Positions 24,330 to 35,679 of a stretch of DNA of 64,000 nucleotides are shown piece by piece. Location: NCBI RefSeq assembly GCF_932294415.1, contig NC_065535.1, positions 82,171,862-82,235,861 of the forward strand, given 5' to 3'. A model generated the notes under the pieces. The model was not told the origin of the DNA, searched no databases, and saw only the letters and a program-made list of their open reading frames with translations. A program made the translations under genes and the position numbers. Position 1 is the stretch's first letter. Every line of letters starts with the position of its first letter. Origin of the DNA: Quercus robur. Lineage: Eukaryota; Streptophyta; Magnoliopsida; Fagales; Fagaceae.

Positions 24330-25220
24330 TGTAAGGACCAGATTTGAGTCTCTAGTCCAAAAGATGGATGGACTTAGGCCCAAAAAGTCCAAAACAATGA
24401 ATTTATAGAGAGTGGGTTGGAAAACTGGGCTAAAATGAATTGGACAACAAATAAAGTTGATTCAGATGACAAGAATAGGGAGCTAGATTGATTTAAATTT
24501 AAAGAAAATCGTTCTCGGCACAATTCGAGAAGATCAGTTTTTATGTGTTTCTCACAAGTTTGATTATAAATTTGATTCCTGATTGTTACAGTGTTTTTCT
24601 CTTGATTTCTCGATCTTTTTGTCTCATTGCTTCCTTCTCCTTTTATACTCTCTTCTCCTTTCATTTTTACCATCCACGTGCTGACCAGATGGTTGGTGTT
24701 TGATACTTATCACATCAGTATTTTTCTAAAGTCTTTACGTAATAGCTGTAAGACTGAAAACCACTGTTTAGATATCACCTCCACGTTAATGTGGCCAAAG
24801 AGTTAGCTGCAGAGCATTTAATGCAGTGGTGACAGCTTTCTCCTTAAATATTTTAGGACCCCTCTTTGTCCTTTGTTTCTGCAGCACCTGCCGATACCAA
24901 CAAAACTTCCTGAAACATTCCCCTAGATGGCAGACCACCTCTACGAATCTCGGCTTTGGTCAGCCAAGGAGGTATTCATCCTCGGCCCAACCTCTTGGGT
25001 CATTATGATCAAAACTAACATTTTCAATTACTAACATGGGCTCCTTTGGCAATGTTTACTTCTCTTCGGACAACCCCCGTCCTCGGCTTGGGCCTTAGGT
25101 CCAGTTACTAACACGGGCTCTTTGAAAATGTTTATTCCTCTTCAGACAACCCCGTCCTCGGCTTGGCCTTAGGTCCAATATATACATAGAAAATGAGCTC
25201 CTGGGCCCAATACCCCTACA
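24330..25220 (-). mobile_element. Solo LTR, family A, copy 1
   Basis: 891 bp bounded by AACAT at 24325-24329 and AACAT at 25221-25225, a perfect 5-bp target-site duplication. Read on the minus strand it begins TGTAGGGGTATTGGGCCC and ends GGTCCTTACA. It is the same family as 32587-33401 in opposite orientation: both contain CCGAGGA motifs, a TATAAAA box, and the CCAACCCACTCTC...AAATTCATT block near the 3' end. No internal gag-pol is present, so it is a solo LTR or a TRIM-like remnant. Confidence 0.85.
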
Positions 25221-26728
25221 AACATCATAATAAAAATTTAAAAAAAAAAATCTTATATTTTCAATAAATTTCATAATAATTTAATTTGAGTATGTACTTC
25301 TTTTTAAAAAAAAAATAGATACGAACAAAACTCGTATTATAAGAAAATTTTTATTTTTATTGTAAATCGTATCAACAAAAATTACGTTAAGAAGTATAAA
25401 CTAACTTTTTGTTATTAAAATACATAGAGCAATACACAAATGAAAATTTTATATACTCTATTAAATGATTGACAAATGAAATTAGATGATTTCAAGAAAC
25501 AAAATTATTATTTTTTTAATAAAAAACATATTTGAATTGTGATGTTGAATTGTGACGTAAAATAGTAACTATAGGCTATAGCATTTTAACTTGTGCAGAA
25601 AAATTCACAGAATCTGTGCCAGTAGTTTTTATTTTACTGCCTTGAAATGGCCCATAATGGAAATCAGAAGCAATAATATTAGCCTTTGAAAGCAACCAAA
25701 CCCAAAGCCAAAATCAAAGCAACCCATGAAAGTGACCAATGGAACATTTACGAGTCTGGGAGTTCAACACAAACACAGTCAAACCACCATCACTGTGCAC
25801 AGGCCAACAACTTTGGGAGAAACCGTGAACTTTTGAAAAGAAAGAGAAGAAATTTAAAGAAACCCATCAAAGATTGTAACTTTGTACTACTGTCTTTAAT
25901 GGCAGATTAACAAACAAGGATAGAACAATCTGAGCCCTTGGTTTAGAACGTGTGTTGCAATCTCATTGAACCTTTGCCAACGTACCATGTGGGGCTACCC
26001 ATGGTTTTAAGGCAGCTTTGGCCTAAACCATTGGCTTTTTTTTGCAATCTCCATAAAAAGTGTGACTTTAAAAAAAGTTACTTACCCAAGAAAAGAAAAA
26101 AGGACTTTAAAAAGTGACAATGAAATTAAAGAAATCAAATCAAATGCCAATCTTATTAGATTTGGGAGAGTCAGTTATAAAAACACGAGTGGATAATGTG
26201 AGCAGATTCATCAGTGCCCGTTGTTTTATGCTTAACCTTCATTTGTAAGCTTTTGATGAAATTACTGCAACACCCTCCTTATATTTCTTAAAATCACGCA
26301 CCTCCATAAATTAATTAACAAGGATATGAAGTTCATCTTTATTTATTCTGTAGTAAACAATAAATCAACCAAATTGAAATATAGGTACTAAAAAAAAAAA
26401 ATAGAGCCTTTTTTCATCCAATAGAGTTGTGCCCCTTTCTTTTGTTAGAAAAGAAGAGGAGAGTGCAATTCTTAGCTCTTGAAACCAGGTGTCTATACAT
26501 TTGATAATTTCTCTTAAAATCCTGATATGAATTTTGTTACTCAACCATTAAAAAAAAAGATAAGCTTTCTAATTGAGTTGAATTGGTTAATAGGATTTTA
26601 AATATTATGATCATGTTCTCAAAATCTTCACAATATAATGTCCTTATATTCATTTTGGCTTATTAAATGATTATACCTTTGAAAAAAATCACCTACCAAA
26701 AAACTTTCAATAATTAGACACTTGGCGT
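25221..26728. other. Intergenic sequence without a recognised gene
   Basis: AT-rich. A plus-strand frame at 25686-25910 has no recognisable domain and I do not call it a gene. Confidence 0.4.
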
Positions 26729-26943
26729 GAGTTTGGATAGTGGCAAGGGAGTGTTTTTAGCATTTGCGTTTTTGGTTAGGTTCCACGGCATTGTTTACGA
26801 CCTAACCAAAAACACAAAAACACGCATACCAATGTATTTTTGGGTCTCAAGGCAGTATTCATATATTTAAAAATTATTTTGGTATAATATTATCAGCAAT
26901 AAGTTTTCAATTTTCAGCAAATAAGTGGAATCCAAACACACCC
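26729..26943. mobile_element. Small MITE-like element
   Basis: It opens GTGAGTTTGGATA and closes with the near-complement TGGAATCCAAACACAC. An internal hairpin is formed by TTGGTTAGGT and ACCTAACCAA. About 215 bp, no ORF. The GTTTGGAT-type terminus is common in plant hAT-like MITEs. No target duplication was confirmed. Confidence 0.5.
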
Positions 26944-27763
26944 TTGTAAGACACGAAAGGTACAACCCCATGTGTAGTTCTTGTTCATTTCTAAAGATTA
27001 GCCATAATGTTAAAAAAAGTTGTACTTTTTTTTTTCTTATACTTAGTACACAAAATTCTCACTTTTGTGGAGTTTGGGAGAGATTATAGCATGGTAGGTA
27101 GTTTTATCCCCAATTTTACTTGAAGAAATTGATTCTCAAATTTAGACCCATGGCCTATTGCTTTTGATTGAAAGCACTTGCTATCACACCAAGCCCGACC
27201 TCTAAGTATATGATTAAAACAAAATTTTAATTAAGTAAATTATAAAAATGAATGAGTGCTAGTTTAAGACTTCTTTAGCATAATCCAAAATCCATATAAA
27301 AACTAATATCCAAATTTCAGAGTAAGAAAAGGCTAATGTTATTACCCATTTTTCAATAATAGCCTCATATAACAATGAATAAGATTGGTCCTATTTCAAA
27401 AAATAATTAAACAAAAGTTTGAATTAAATTTTTTAGTAGTAAATTACACATCAAGTTACAAAGTTTGGGCAATAAAATTTATAATATCTCTGCCATCCTT
27501 CTTCAAAATAGCATGGAAATAACGTGATTCAATATGATTAATCTTCTTTTATAACATGCTTGGCAATTGTATTTAAAATAAACGCACAAAACCCGGGGCA
27601 GTTTTGGGAATAAAGATAAAAGAATCAACCGACATACCAGAAACCGCATTGAAGAGCCAAAACAAGTGACTGTTTCGTGAGTCCTCAAATGAAACCATCA
27701 AACACTACCAACACTAGAGAATCTGAGTCTTAGCAACAACTACTGAACTACTCCCAAACTCTT
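26944..27763. other. Intergenic sequence upstream of ENOD93
   Basis: No gene recognised. The last few hundred bases should contain the ENOD93 promoter. Confidence 0.4.
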
Positions 27764-27770
27764 TATAAAT
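27764..27770 (+). promoter_or_regulatory. TATA box of the ENOD93 gene
   Basis: TATAAAT lies 115 bp upstream of the ENOD93 ATG. It would place the transcription start near 27795 and give a 5' leader of roughly 85 nt with no intact upstream ORF noticed. Confidence 0.55.
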
Positions 27771-27878
27771 ACCAAAGCCATTCTCACAGAAACTTTCATC
27801 CAAAACCTTCATAACCTCCTCGGTTTTCTCTCTACTAACTTCATTCATTATAGTATATTTTTCATTTACTCTCTTAAA

Positions 27879-29133
27879 ATGGCAAAAAATGTGGCTCAAT
27901 CACCTCTTGAGAGGAATAACCTGGCTTCCCTTGACAACAAGTTGGCCATGGCCAAGCGCTGTTCTCATGGTATCTTTGCTTTACTTTTGTTGTAGCTCCG
28001 TGGCCTTGGGCAAATTTGATATATGTTCTATTTTTTTGGGTATCTCTTATTGTATGGCAGATTATGTATGTATAGGATAAAATTGATTTGAATGTGTCAT
28101 GTGAGTGATCTCATAATTTTATGCATCATGAGATTCAAGTGGAGTAAATCTTTCATTGGTTGAATCCAAATTCCAAAGATATCACTGTGAAGTGGTCTTA
28201 ATTATGTGATTAAGATTTAGTACTTCATAGCTCCCATAGTTCCAAATACCACTCTAGGACCTTTTCATGCTTTCAATGGATAAAGATGAGTTAACCTTTT
28301 TTATGGTGGGGGACCATTCTCATATATCCTAGATCATTGTTTTTTTCTAGACACTTTAGCTGAGTATTGCACGAAATTATTAGACGGATAATTTGACTGA
28401 TCTGAAGGATGAGTTTGATGTTTTGAGAGCCATATGGAATGGTGCAATGATTATGCACACTACTAGATGATATGATAATGCACCTTTTAGCACTTCTCAA
28501 ATTTTTATCTTATAGTATAAGCTGATTCTAATCCTATTTTCTTTTCCAATGAATATGTAGAGGGTGTAATAGCAGGAGCTAAGGCAGCAGTTGTTGCTAC
28601 TATTGCCACTGCCATTCCAACTGTAAGTCATTTTTCTCACAATTACCTCAATCTGAAAATATTTACATCTTTTCTTTTCTTTTCTTTTTTTCATTATTTT
28701 ACTAGTACTAGCCATTGATGAAACTGTCCTTCTAGCAATCTATTTCTTAATTTCTAGTAACCCCTCAATGATCCATAATGATAAATTATAACTAGTAACC
28801 CCTCAATGATTTCCTCTATTGTAGCCTTTTCTTTACTCACATTTAGCTTTATATGCAGATGGCTAGTGTGAGGATGCTGCCTTGGGCAAGGGCTAATCTC
28901 AATCACACTGCACAAGCGCTCATAATCAGCACAGGTTACAATCATTCATGATCATCATATTATTGTGTTACTGTTCGTAATTATTATCATTGTCATTATT
29001 AATATCACTTTGTTGCTGGAAATTGTTAATGATGGCAGTGGCAGGAGCGGCATATTTCATTGTGGCTGACAAGACCGTTTTGGCAACTGCAAGGAGGAAC
29101 TCCTTTGAGCAAATCTCCAACAATGAGGCATAA
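27879..29133 (+). CDS. ENOD93: Early nodulin-93 (ENOD93) family protein
   Basis: Four short coding exons join into 107 residues: 27879-27969, 28561-28622, 28859-28934 and 29039-29133. All three introns (591, 236 and 104 bp) are GT-AG and keep frame across split codons. The sequence carries the family signature: LASLDNKLAMAKRCSHEG (15-32), a first hydrophobic helix GAKAAVVATIATAIPT (36-51), SVRMLPWARANLNHTAQAL (54-72) and a second helix IISTVAGAAYFIVAD (73-87). It ends ATARRNSFEQISNNEA. ENOD93 proteins are small membrane proteins first found in legume nodules but widespread in non-legumes. Rice OsENOD93 affects nitrogen use. Recent work places the family in mitochondria, where it influences cytochrome c oxidase, and relates it to HIG1-type factors. 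Length matches the family (about 105-120). The gene is complete and looks functional. The downstream OTP82-like gene is convergent. Confidence 0.93.
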
Positions 29134-29227
29134 TATGGAATCACTAGCATGGCTTTAGTTATATATGTTATTGGGCTTTAAAACCAATTATTATGTAAAC
29201 ATACCATCTGATCTTGATAGATATATA

Positions 29228-29233
29228 AATAAA
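29228..29233 (+). promoter_or_regulatory. Polyadenylation signal of ENOD93
   Basis: AATAAA 95 bp after the ENOD93 stop, inside the 235-bp gap shared with the convergent PPR gene. Confidence 0.45.
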
Positions 29234-29368
29234 GATGGGTTTACGTTTCCATTCTAAGAGCACAAGAGCAGTATGTTCAAAGATCAGCTTACATGAATGC
29301 AAATTATCTTCCGTAGTAAATCAAATTGATGTTATTTACATATGTTATTTCATTCAAGTTAAATCATT

Positions 29369-31597
29369 TTACCAATAATCTTTACATGAGCAAAAACCGT
29401 CTTTAAAATGGTGGAAACGGTTCTTATCTCTCGCAATGATCTCCCTATTGAAGATCTTAGATATTAGCTTTGTAGCCGAATGACAATTTCCACATACACG
29501 AAGATTCTTAACAATTCTGATTGTTGTCCCTGGTTTTGTACTGATTAAACCAAAAGCAATGGCCAACTTCTCACTATGATGACTCAAGGCTCCTTCCTTC
29601 CACTCCTCATCAATGTCACGAAGCACCTCGGACGTATCAGGCACAAACCCAGCCACCTCCAAAAGCCTATCTATTTCGTCCAACATTTTGTAGACATCTT
29701 TTCTCAAGGGATGTACTTTGTCACTAACAACAAACTCATGAACAACTCCATCCACCTCAATTGAGGTACATCCAGGAACTTTCTTCATTCCCATATTAGT
29801 TAGCCTGTTTCTAATCCTAGCTACATCATCCCATCTACCAGCTCCTGCATATATGTTTGACAAAAGCACATAAGCCCCAGGGTTATCAGGCTCCAATTCA
29901 AAGAGTTGCTCAGCAACATATTCACCAAGTTCGACACGTCCATGAACTCTACAAGCTCCTAGCAGAGAACTCCAGATGGCCCCATCAGGCTTCATTTCCA
30001 TATTCTTCATTAGGGTCTCTGCTTCATCAAACATCCCAGCTCGGCCTAGAAGATCTATCATGCATCCATAGTGGTGCAGTTTTGGTGAAATGTTGAAATC
30101 ATGAATCATTGAACTAAAATATTGGCGTCCAAGTTCTGGCAAACCGGCATGTGTACAAGCAGATAATAAACCAACAAATGTGATATCATCTGGTTTGATT
30201 CCTTCATAGGCCATTTCTTCAAAAAGCCTAATTGCCTTATCTGGGTGCCCATGCATGGCTAACCCAGATATCATCGCATTCCAGGAAGCCAAGCTTTTAA
30301 GATTCATATTATTAAAGACTTGTTCTGCTGCATCTATATTTCCACACTTGGCATACATGTCAATTAGACTTGTCCAAAGAGAGTTATTAGTCATATGTTG
30401 AAAGTTCTTATCTATATACGCATGAATCCATTTACCAAGGTCAAGAGCACCCAAGTAAGCACAAGCTGAAAGAACACCTAAAAGGGTCACATCATTGGGC
30501 TCAACATTCGATCTTAGCATTAGCTGAAAGAGCGTCAATGCTTCTTTATAGCAGCTCATATGCGTATAACCACCTATCATAACATTCCAAGAAATCACAT
30601 CCCTTTGGTGCAACCCATCAAATAACCCTCGAGCTGTTTCCAAATCACCACACTTCGAATACATATCAATAAGTGCATTAACAAGCCGAAGATTCGAACC
30701 AAGTACACTGTTCTCAATCCAAGACCGCACCCAATTGCCCAATTCAACCGACCCTGACTGAGCACAAGCTGAAAGTACAGTCACCATGGTACTCTCATTG
30801 GGTTGTACATTCACTTTCCTCATCTCCTCAAACAATGCCAACGCCTCTTCAAACCGACCACATTGTGCATAGCCCGCAATCATAGCGTTCCAAGATACCA
30901 CATCTCTCACAGGAATTTCATCGAAAAGCCGACGAGCATCATCCATAAAACCCCTTGAAACATACCCAGTAATCAAGGCTGTAAACGACACCGCATCTCT
31001 CAGAGTACTTTTATCAAACACCAAACGTGCATTACCCAATTCACCATTTTGCGCATACATATTTATAAGCGAAGTGTGCACAAAGGCATCATTCTCAAGC
31101 CCAAGCTTCACAACGTGTGCATGGATCTGTTTCCCTTCATGGGTAGCCCCTATTTTCGCACAAGACTTGAAAAGAAAAGGAAAAGTATAAGAATTCGGCT
31201 CAGTCCCACATAGAATCATACGTACGTATAACTCCAAAGCTACTATCGGGTTCGAACTCAACGAGTAGCCGCGTATAATGTTGTTCCAAATGAAGCGGTT
31301 GGGTTCTTCAATGGATTCAAAGAGTAACAACGCGTAAGCGAGGTCTCCATAGGGTGAGACGGCGCAAAACTCGATGAGCTTGCTTAGCGCGAAGTGGGTG
31401 TTGTGAAGACCAGTCTTGATGATTTGAGCGTGGACTTGCTTGAGGTCTTGGAGGCTTTTGCATTTGGAAAGTAAATAAAGAGATGGGTGGGATTGGAGGA
31501 GTTTGTATGGAGGATCAGAAGCCGGGAGGATATGATGAGTGGAAGAAGATAAAATGGGTAGTGATAGTGAAGAAGATGGTGAGACAGGGAGCACCAT
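29369..31597 (-). CDS. OTP82: DYW-class PLS pentatricopeptide-repeat protein, OTP82 orthologue
   Basis: One intronless frame of 742 residues. The N-terminus (Ser/Pro-rich, few acidic residues) resembles a plastid transit peptide. Tandem PLS-type PPR motifs follow from about residue 55 to 550 (for example DVVSWNAMIAGYAQCGRFEEALALFEEM), then E/E+ motifs near 550-650. The C-terminal DYW deaminase-like domain ends in the diagnostic DYW. It has HSE (674-676) and CGNC (702-705) for zinc binding, and a second CSC site. From memory the protein aligns along its whole length with Arabidopsis At1g08070 (OTP82), including SDPPY near the N-terminus and FVPDTSEVL before the deaminase domain. OTP82 specifies C-to-U editing of plastid ndhB and ndhG transcripts. 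The start has a strong context (AAAAAAATGG). The gene is intact. Confidence 0.92.
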   Translation of the reverse strand: MVLPVSPSSSLSLPILSSSTHHILPASDPPYKLLQSHPSLYLLSKCKSLQDLKQVHAQIIKTGLHNTHFALSKLIEFCAVSPYGDLAYALLLFESIEEPNRFIWNNIIRGYSLSSNPIVALELYVRMILCGTEPNSYTFPFLFKSCAKIGATHEGKQIHAHVVKLGLENDAFVHTSLINMYAQNGELGNARLVFDKSTLRDAVSFTALITGYVSRGFMDDARRLFDEIPVRDVVSWNAMIAGYAQCGRFEEALALFEEMRKVNVQPNESTMVTVLSACAQSGSVELGNWVRSWIENSVLGSNLRLVNALIDMYSKCGDLETARGLFDGLHQRDVISWNVMIGGYTHMSCYKEALTLFQLMLRSNVEPNDVTLLGVLSACAYLGALDLGKWIHAYIDKNFQHMTNNSLWTSLIDMYAKCGNIDAAEQVFNNMNLKSLASWNAMISGLAMHGHPDKAIRLFEEMAYEGIKPDDITFVGLLSACTHAGLPELGRQYFSSMIHDFNISPKLHHYGCMIDLLGRAGMFDEAETLMKNMEMKPDGAIWSSLLGACRVHGRVELGEYVAEQLFELEPDNPGAYVLLSNIYAGAGRWDDVARIRNRLTNMGMKKVPGCTSIEVDGVVHEFVVSDKVHPLRKDVYKMLDEIDRLLEVAGFVPDTSEVLRDIDEEWKEGALSHHSEKLAIAFGLISTKPGTTIRIVKNLRVCGNCHSATKLISKIFNREIIARDKNRFHHFKDGFCSCKDYW

Positions 31598-32586
31598 TTT
31601 TTTATGACTTTATGTTTGTTGTTAGATATTGCTGGGTTTGTTTAACTTGGTACTTTTTAGCAAAGCAATGTCGGTGTTTGGTGCAAAATTCACAATTCTT
31701 GCTAAAAGTGTATATTATAATTATTAAAGAGTTACCAAAGTATTTTCTGTTATTATATATAATATGAAAAACCATTACATATGATTGTTTTTAATTGAAC
31801 TATCAAATGTATAGTTTAAAAAATGTGTAAGCTAAAAAATGTATAATTTGAACCATACAATTATGATTGTTTTTAATTATATCCGTGCATATGCATGGAG
31901 TTCCATACTAATATATAATTAAAGTCAAAACTTAGAAAAAATACAATTAAATTTTAAATTAGAATTTAATTATGGGCTAATTTTGTGTCATGTATCTACT
32001 TAAGTTTTTTAATCTTTGTGTCAAGTAAGTTAAGGAGTGCAAAATACTAAGAGTTTAATATTAATGAACTATAAAATAAAAATAAATAAATAACAAAAAA
32101 AAAAAAACAAATTACATATACTAATGAAAATCACCCTCCCGTTCTATCTTATTAAAAATTAGAAAAAAAAATCATAAGTGGTATTAAATTTAGGTAAAAT
32201 TTTTAATATGTGACTAATTACATTTACTTTTTAAAAAAAAATTAACTAATTATTTATATTTTTATAATAAATTTTGTGTTTAATTTTAAATGTATCCATG
32301 CATATGCATGTGTTACATGATATTTTTTAATAATTTAACTAATTATTTATATTTTTATGATAAAAATTGTATTTAATTATTAATGCATCCCTGTGTGTGC
32401 GTGTGTTACATGCTAATTGAGTGTAAAAATCGAAGAATCCAAATCTAATTAGATTCTAAATTGGATTCCAATTAGAGTCCAATTTTGCACCATGTGTCCA
32501 TCTAATTTTTTAATTTTTATAACAAGTGAATTATTAGGAACAAAAATCGAAGAGTCTAAATTAAATTAAATTATAAATCATATATA
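31598..32586. other. AT-rich repeat-derived sequence with Helitron-like 3' ends
   Basis: No gene. It carries three short units, each a T-rich lead (TTTTAATTAT...), a CCATGCATATGCATGG-type palindrome and then a CTAAT or similar: about 31875-31911, 32285-32330 and 32372-32420. These resemble Helitron 3' termini (hairpin, then CTRR, then T). Confidence 0.45.
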
Positions 32587-33401
32587 TGTAGGGTTGATAG
32601 GCCCAGTGGTGTATATTTATATGTATATATTGGGTCGGGGGCCCAATCCGAGAACATGAAGTAGTCCGAGGACGGGGAAACACTGTTAGAGGAGTCCATG
32701 TTAATGAATGAAAAGGTGAGGTATGGTCATGAGAGTCCAAAAAAGTGATCTGAGGAGGAATGCTTCTTCAGTTGAGCAAAGTCAAGGTCAGAAGATGCGG
32801 TATGTCATCAAAAGTAACATTTCGGACAACTCCACTGATGAGGATAAGTATCAGGAAGGAACGGGACAAAGGGAGGCTATGAAATATCTAAGGGAAAGCT
32901 GCTACCATCACATTGAATGCTCTGCAGCTAATTTTGTGACCGCATTAATGTAGAAGTGATACCTGAACAGTAATTTTCAGCCTTATAGCTACTCCCAAAG
33001 ATTTCAGGAATGTGCTGATGAGACAAGAATCAACACTAGCAATATAATTGACACGTGGAGGGTAAAGATGAAAATGGGAAGATAGTATAAAATAGAGGGG
33101 AGATCCTAAGAGAAGGAGATCGGAGAATTAAAAGAGAAATACTGTAGCAACAAGAACTGTACTTGTAATCAACTTTAAGAATTATATACAAGAATTGATC
33201 TCATCGGCCTGTGCCGAGGACAATTTTCTTAGATAAAACCAGTTTATTTTTACTTTATTGTCATTTGGATCCACTATAATCATTATCCAACTCATTAGAG
33301 CCTAGTTTTCCAACCCACTCTCTACAAATTCATTATATTAGTCTCTTTGGGGCCTAAATCCTTTTACCTTTTGGGCTTAGAACTCAAACTGTGTCCTTAC
33401 A
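32587..33401 (+). mobile_element. Solo LTR, family A, copy 2
   Basis: 815 bp from TGTAGGGTTGATAGGCCC to TGTCCTTACA. It is flanked by ATATA at 32582-32586 and ATATA at 33402-33406, a perfect 5-bp target duplication. It contains a TATA box (AGTATAAAATAGAGG, near 33083) and CTGTGCCGAGGACAATTTTC near the 3' part. Homologous to 24330-25220 in reverse orientation. It interrupts a local AT-rich repeat: AACCATTACATAT occurs on both sides (31771 and 33416). Confidence 0.85.
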
Positions 33402-33479
33402 ATATATATAATGAGAAACCATTACATATTTTAGAAATCTATAGTTTAAAAAAAATGTGTAAGCTCCATGTATAATTTC

Positions 33480-33577
33480 AACATTTTAAAAAAAGAATTG
33501 TATAATTTGAACCATGTAATTGTAATTGTTTTTAATTGTACCCAACTACCCATGCATATACATGGGGTTATACACTA
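33480..33577 (+). mobile_element. Helitron-like 3' terminus
   Basis: At 33549-33566 the palindrome CCCATGCATATACATGGG forms a 6-bp stem. GTTATACA and CTAG (33574-33577) follow, then T. A hairpin placed 8-12 nt before CTRR, with T outside, is the canonical Helitron 3' end. The matching 5' TC end was not located with confidence, so the element length is unknown. Confidence 0.5.
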
Positions 33578-34289
33578 GTAGGTTATAATACAAGTTTGAT
33601 CCAACTTTGGAAGTGTAAGAGTGTTATTTGTTTTAGAAGGAATAGAGTGAAAGAAACAATAGAAAAGCAAGTGGAAAATGCATTTGTTACGTTTTCATTA
33701 GTAATTTTAATGACCAAGTTTCTAATGAGAGTTTAAAGATTTTTTTTGTCTAGCGGTCTTAGTGTTCTCATTAGAAACTTGGGTGTCAATAAAGTTTCAT
33801 GGGAAATTATGCATAATTGTGTCCTCTGTAGAATTTCTTGCCAAGAGTTAAGCCACTTGATATTTAAAATGTTTGTGGATGTTTGGGAGATTGTTTCTAA
33901 CTGTTTTCAAACAGTGATAACACTTCATTTTTGGCCTATATATTATATATTGTTTAAAGTTTAAACCCTTATTATTAAGATACATTGATTTCTCTTAAAA
34001 ATACAAGAAATCTTGTGGGTCTCTTTAAAATTGTTATTTGTAGAATAACGTTAATCCATGCCTCTAAGTCCTTGTTCTTTGTTTATTTAATTTTTTAACC
34101 ATTTGACCTCTAACAATTTTCACAAAAAGTCATAACTCTTCGTTATGGACTGGACCAAAACCCCCTATGGACATGCTATTTCTTGGGTTCAGCCCAACCC
34201 AATATTTATAGCATGTTGAAATGAATGTATTGATAATATTACCATCACAATAAATCAAACCATGGGTCAAAAGAAAATTATCTCTTAAC
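33578..34289. other. Intergenic sequence
   Basis: No gene recognised. Confidence 0.4.
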
Positions 34290-34339
34290 CCAATGATTTG
34301 ATAGAAAATTTTATGTGAAGATAGTTTTTTGTATTTACT

Positions 34340-34525
34340 TATATTTGGCAGTATTAGAAAAAATGAGTTAAAGGAAAATTATATCTTAACTTTCCTTATT
34401 TAGCTTGATGTGAGATAAAGTTGTTTTTCACTATTTTCTAGAAAACAACTCTATCTCTTACCAAGCTAAATAACAAAAGAGATAATTTTCCAACTCATTT
34501 TAAGGTCACTACCAAACATAGGAAA
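34340..34525. mobile_element. Hairpin MITE
   Basis: Left arm from about 34346 (TTTGGCAGTATTAGAAAAAATGAGTT... GGAAAATTATATC... TTATTTAGCTTG) and right arm ending about 34519 (CAAGCTAAATAA...GAGATAATTTTCC.AACTCATTTT.AAGGTCACTACCAAA) are reverse complements over about 80 bp around a short loop. No coding sequence. No target duplication was confirmed. Confidence 0.6.
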
Positions 34526-35017
34526 AAAAATTAAATTTCTAGAAAATATTTTTTGGAAAATAATTCATTTTTCAAAAAAAAAAAAAAAATGTTAATGTTG
34601 AATAGATGAAATGTAACTATCATTCCCAGAATTTCAAATTAGAACCGAATTACCAAAGAATTTATAAATAATTGGAGGAAAAATAACCTAATTAGAAGCA
34701 TAAATTCCATCAAGAGGTTCAATTCCATAAGGATTTGTTGTGGAAGTTCTTATATATACCTCTAATAATATATTGGAACATTATATTTTTCCAAATATAA
34801 AAATAAAAATAAAAACTAAATTAAATTAAATTATTTTTAAAAATCATTATTATAATTATCAAATTCTAGATTAAAAAACAAAACAAAACAAAGACACCCA
34901 CATGAAATAAGCACATTCGATGGCCCCTAAGCTCGTGTAATTATTCGGTATACTCAGTGTATTACATCCACCTCTCACATAAAGGTAAACCTCATATATG
35001 AATCTCACACATGAGAC

Positions 35018-35679
35018 CAGGGGCTGAGCCAGAGGGGGGCAAGGGGGGCACCTGCCCCCTTTGACTCCTAAAACATCCTTGCATATGTAATCTACTCTAG
35101 TTAGTCCCTGAGACATTGAGAAAAAAAGAAAAAGAAAAAGAAAAGGACACCCACTTGAAAGTGACCCAAGAAAAAGAAAGAAAGAAAAAGTTATTCTCAA
35201 AAACCAAACCATGTAACCTTTTCACCATTTCACTATTATCATAAGCAGTTTTTGTCTGTCTTGCACCTATTTCACTACTTTTTCTTTTTTATTTAATATC
35301 TTTATTTTCACCATTTTCACTGTAATACATTTCACAGCATTTTATTATTAAGTGATGCTAGAGATATTACCAATTTTACTACTTATGTCTTACAAATTAG
35401 CATCTTACCAATCACAAAAAATAATTTCAAACATATATTCATTATATTGTTTAAGTAACACTACTCACATTTTTACCACATCAATTTGTAAAATTTGTTG
35501 TAGCTATGACCATGAATTGGTTATTTTTGTTTGTTTATTTTAATACTATGAAATATATTCATATTTTCTTACCATTGTTTTGTTATTATTATTGATTAAT
35601 ATTTTTTAGATTATTTTTACTTTTAATATTTTTTTTTTAATTTTGCCCCCTCTAGACTAAAATCCTAGCTCCGCCACTG
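35018..35679. mobile_element. hAT-like non-autonomous DNA transposon
   Basis: 662 bp starting CAGGGGCTGAGCCAG and ending with a partial complement, CTAGCTCCGCCACTG. Flanks CATGAGAC (35010-35017) and TATGAGAC (35680-35687) give an 8-bp target duplication with one mismatch, as hAT transposases generate. The empty site is preserved in the duplicate copy at about 36762. No transposase is present. Part of its interior (ATGCTAGAGATATTACCAATTTTACTACTTA) resembles sequence near 59140. Confidence 0.8.

Noticed and set aside
25686-25910. Lys/Asn-rich plus-strand ORF
   Set aside because: No domain and no conserved features seen. Left out.
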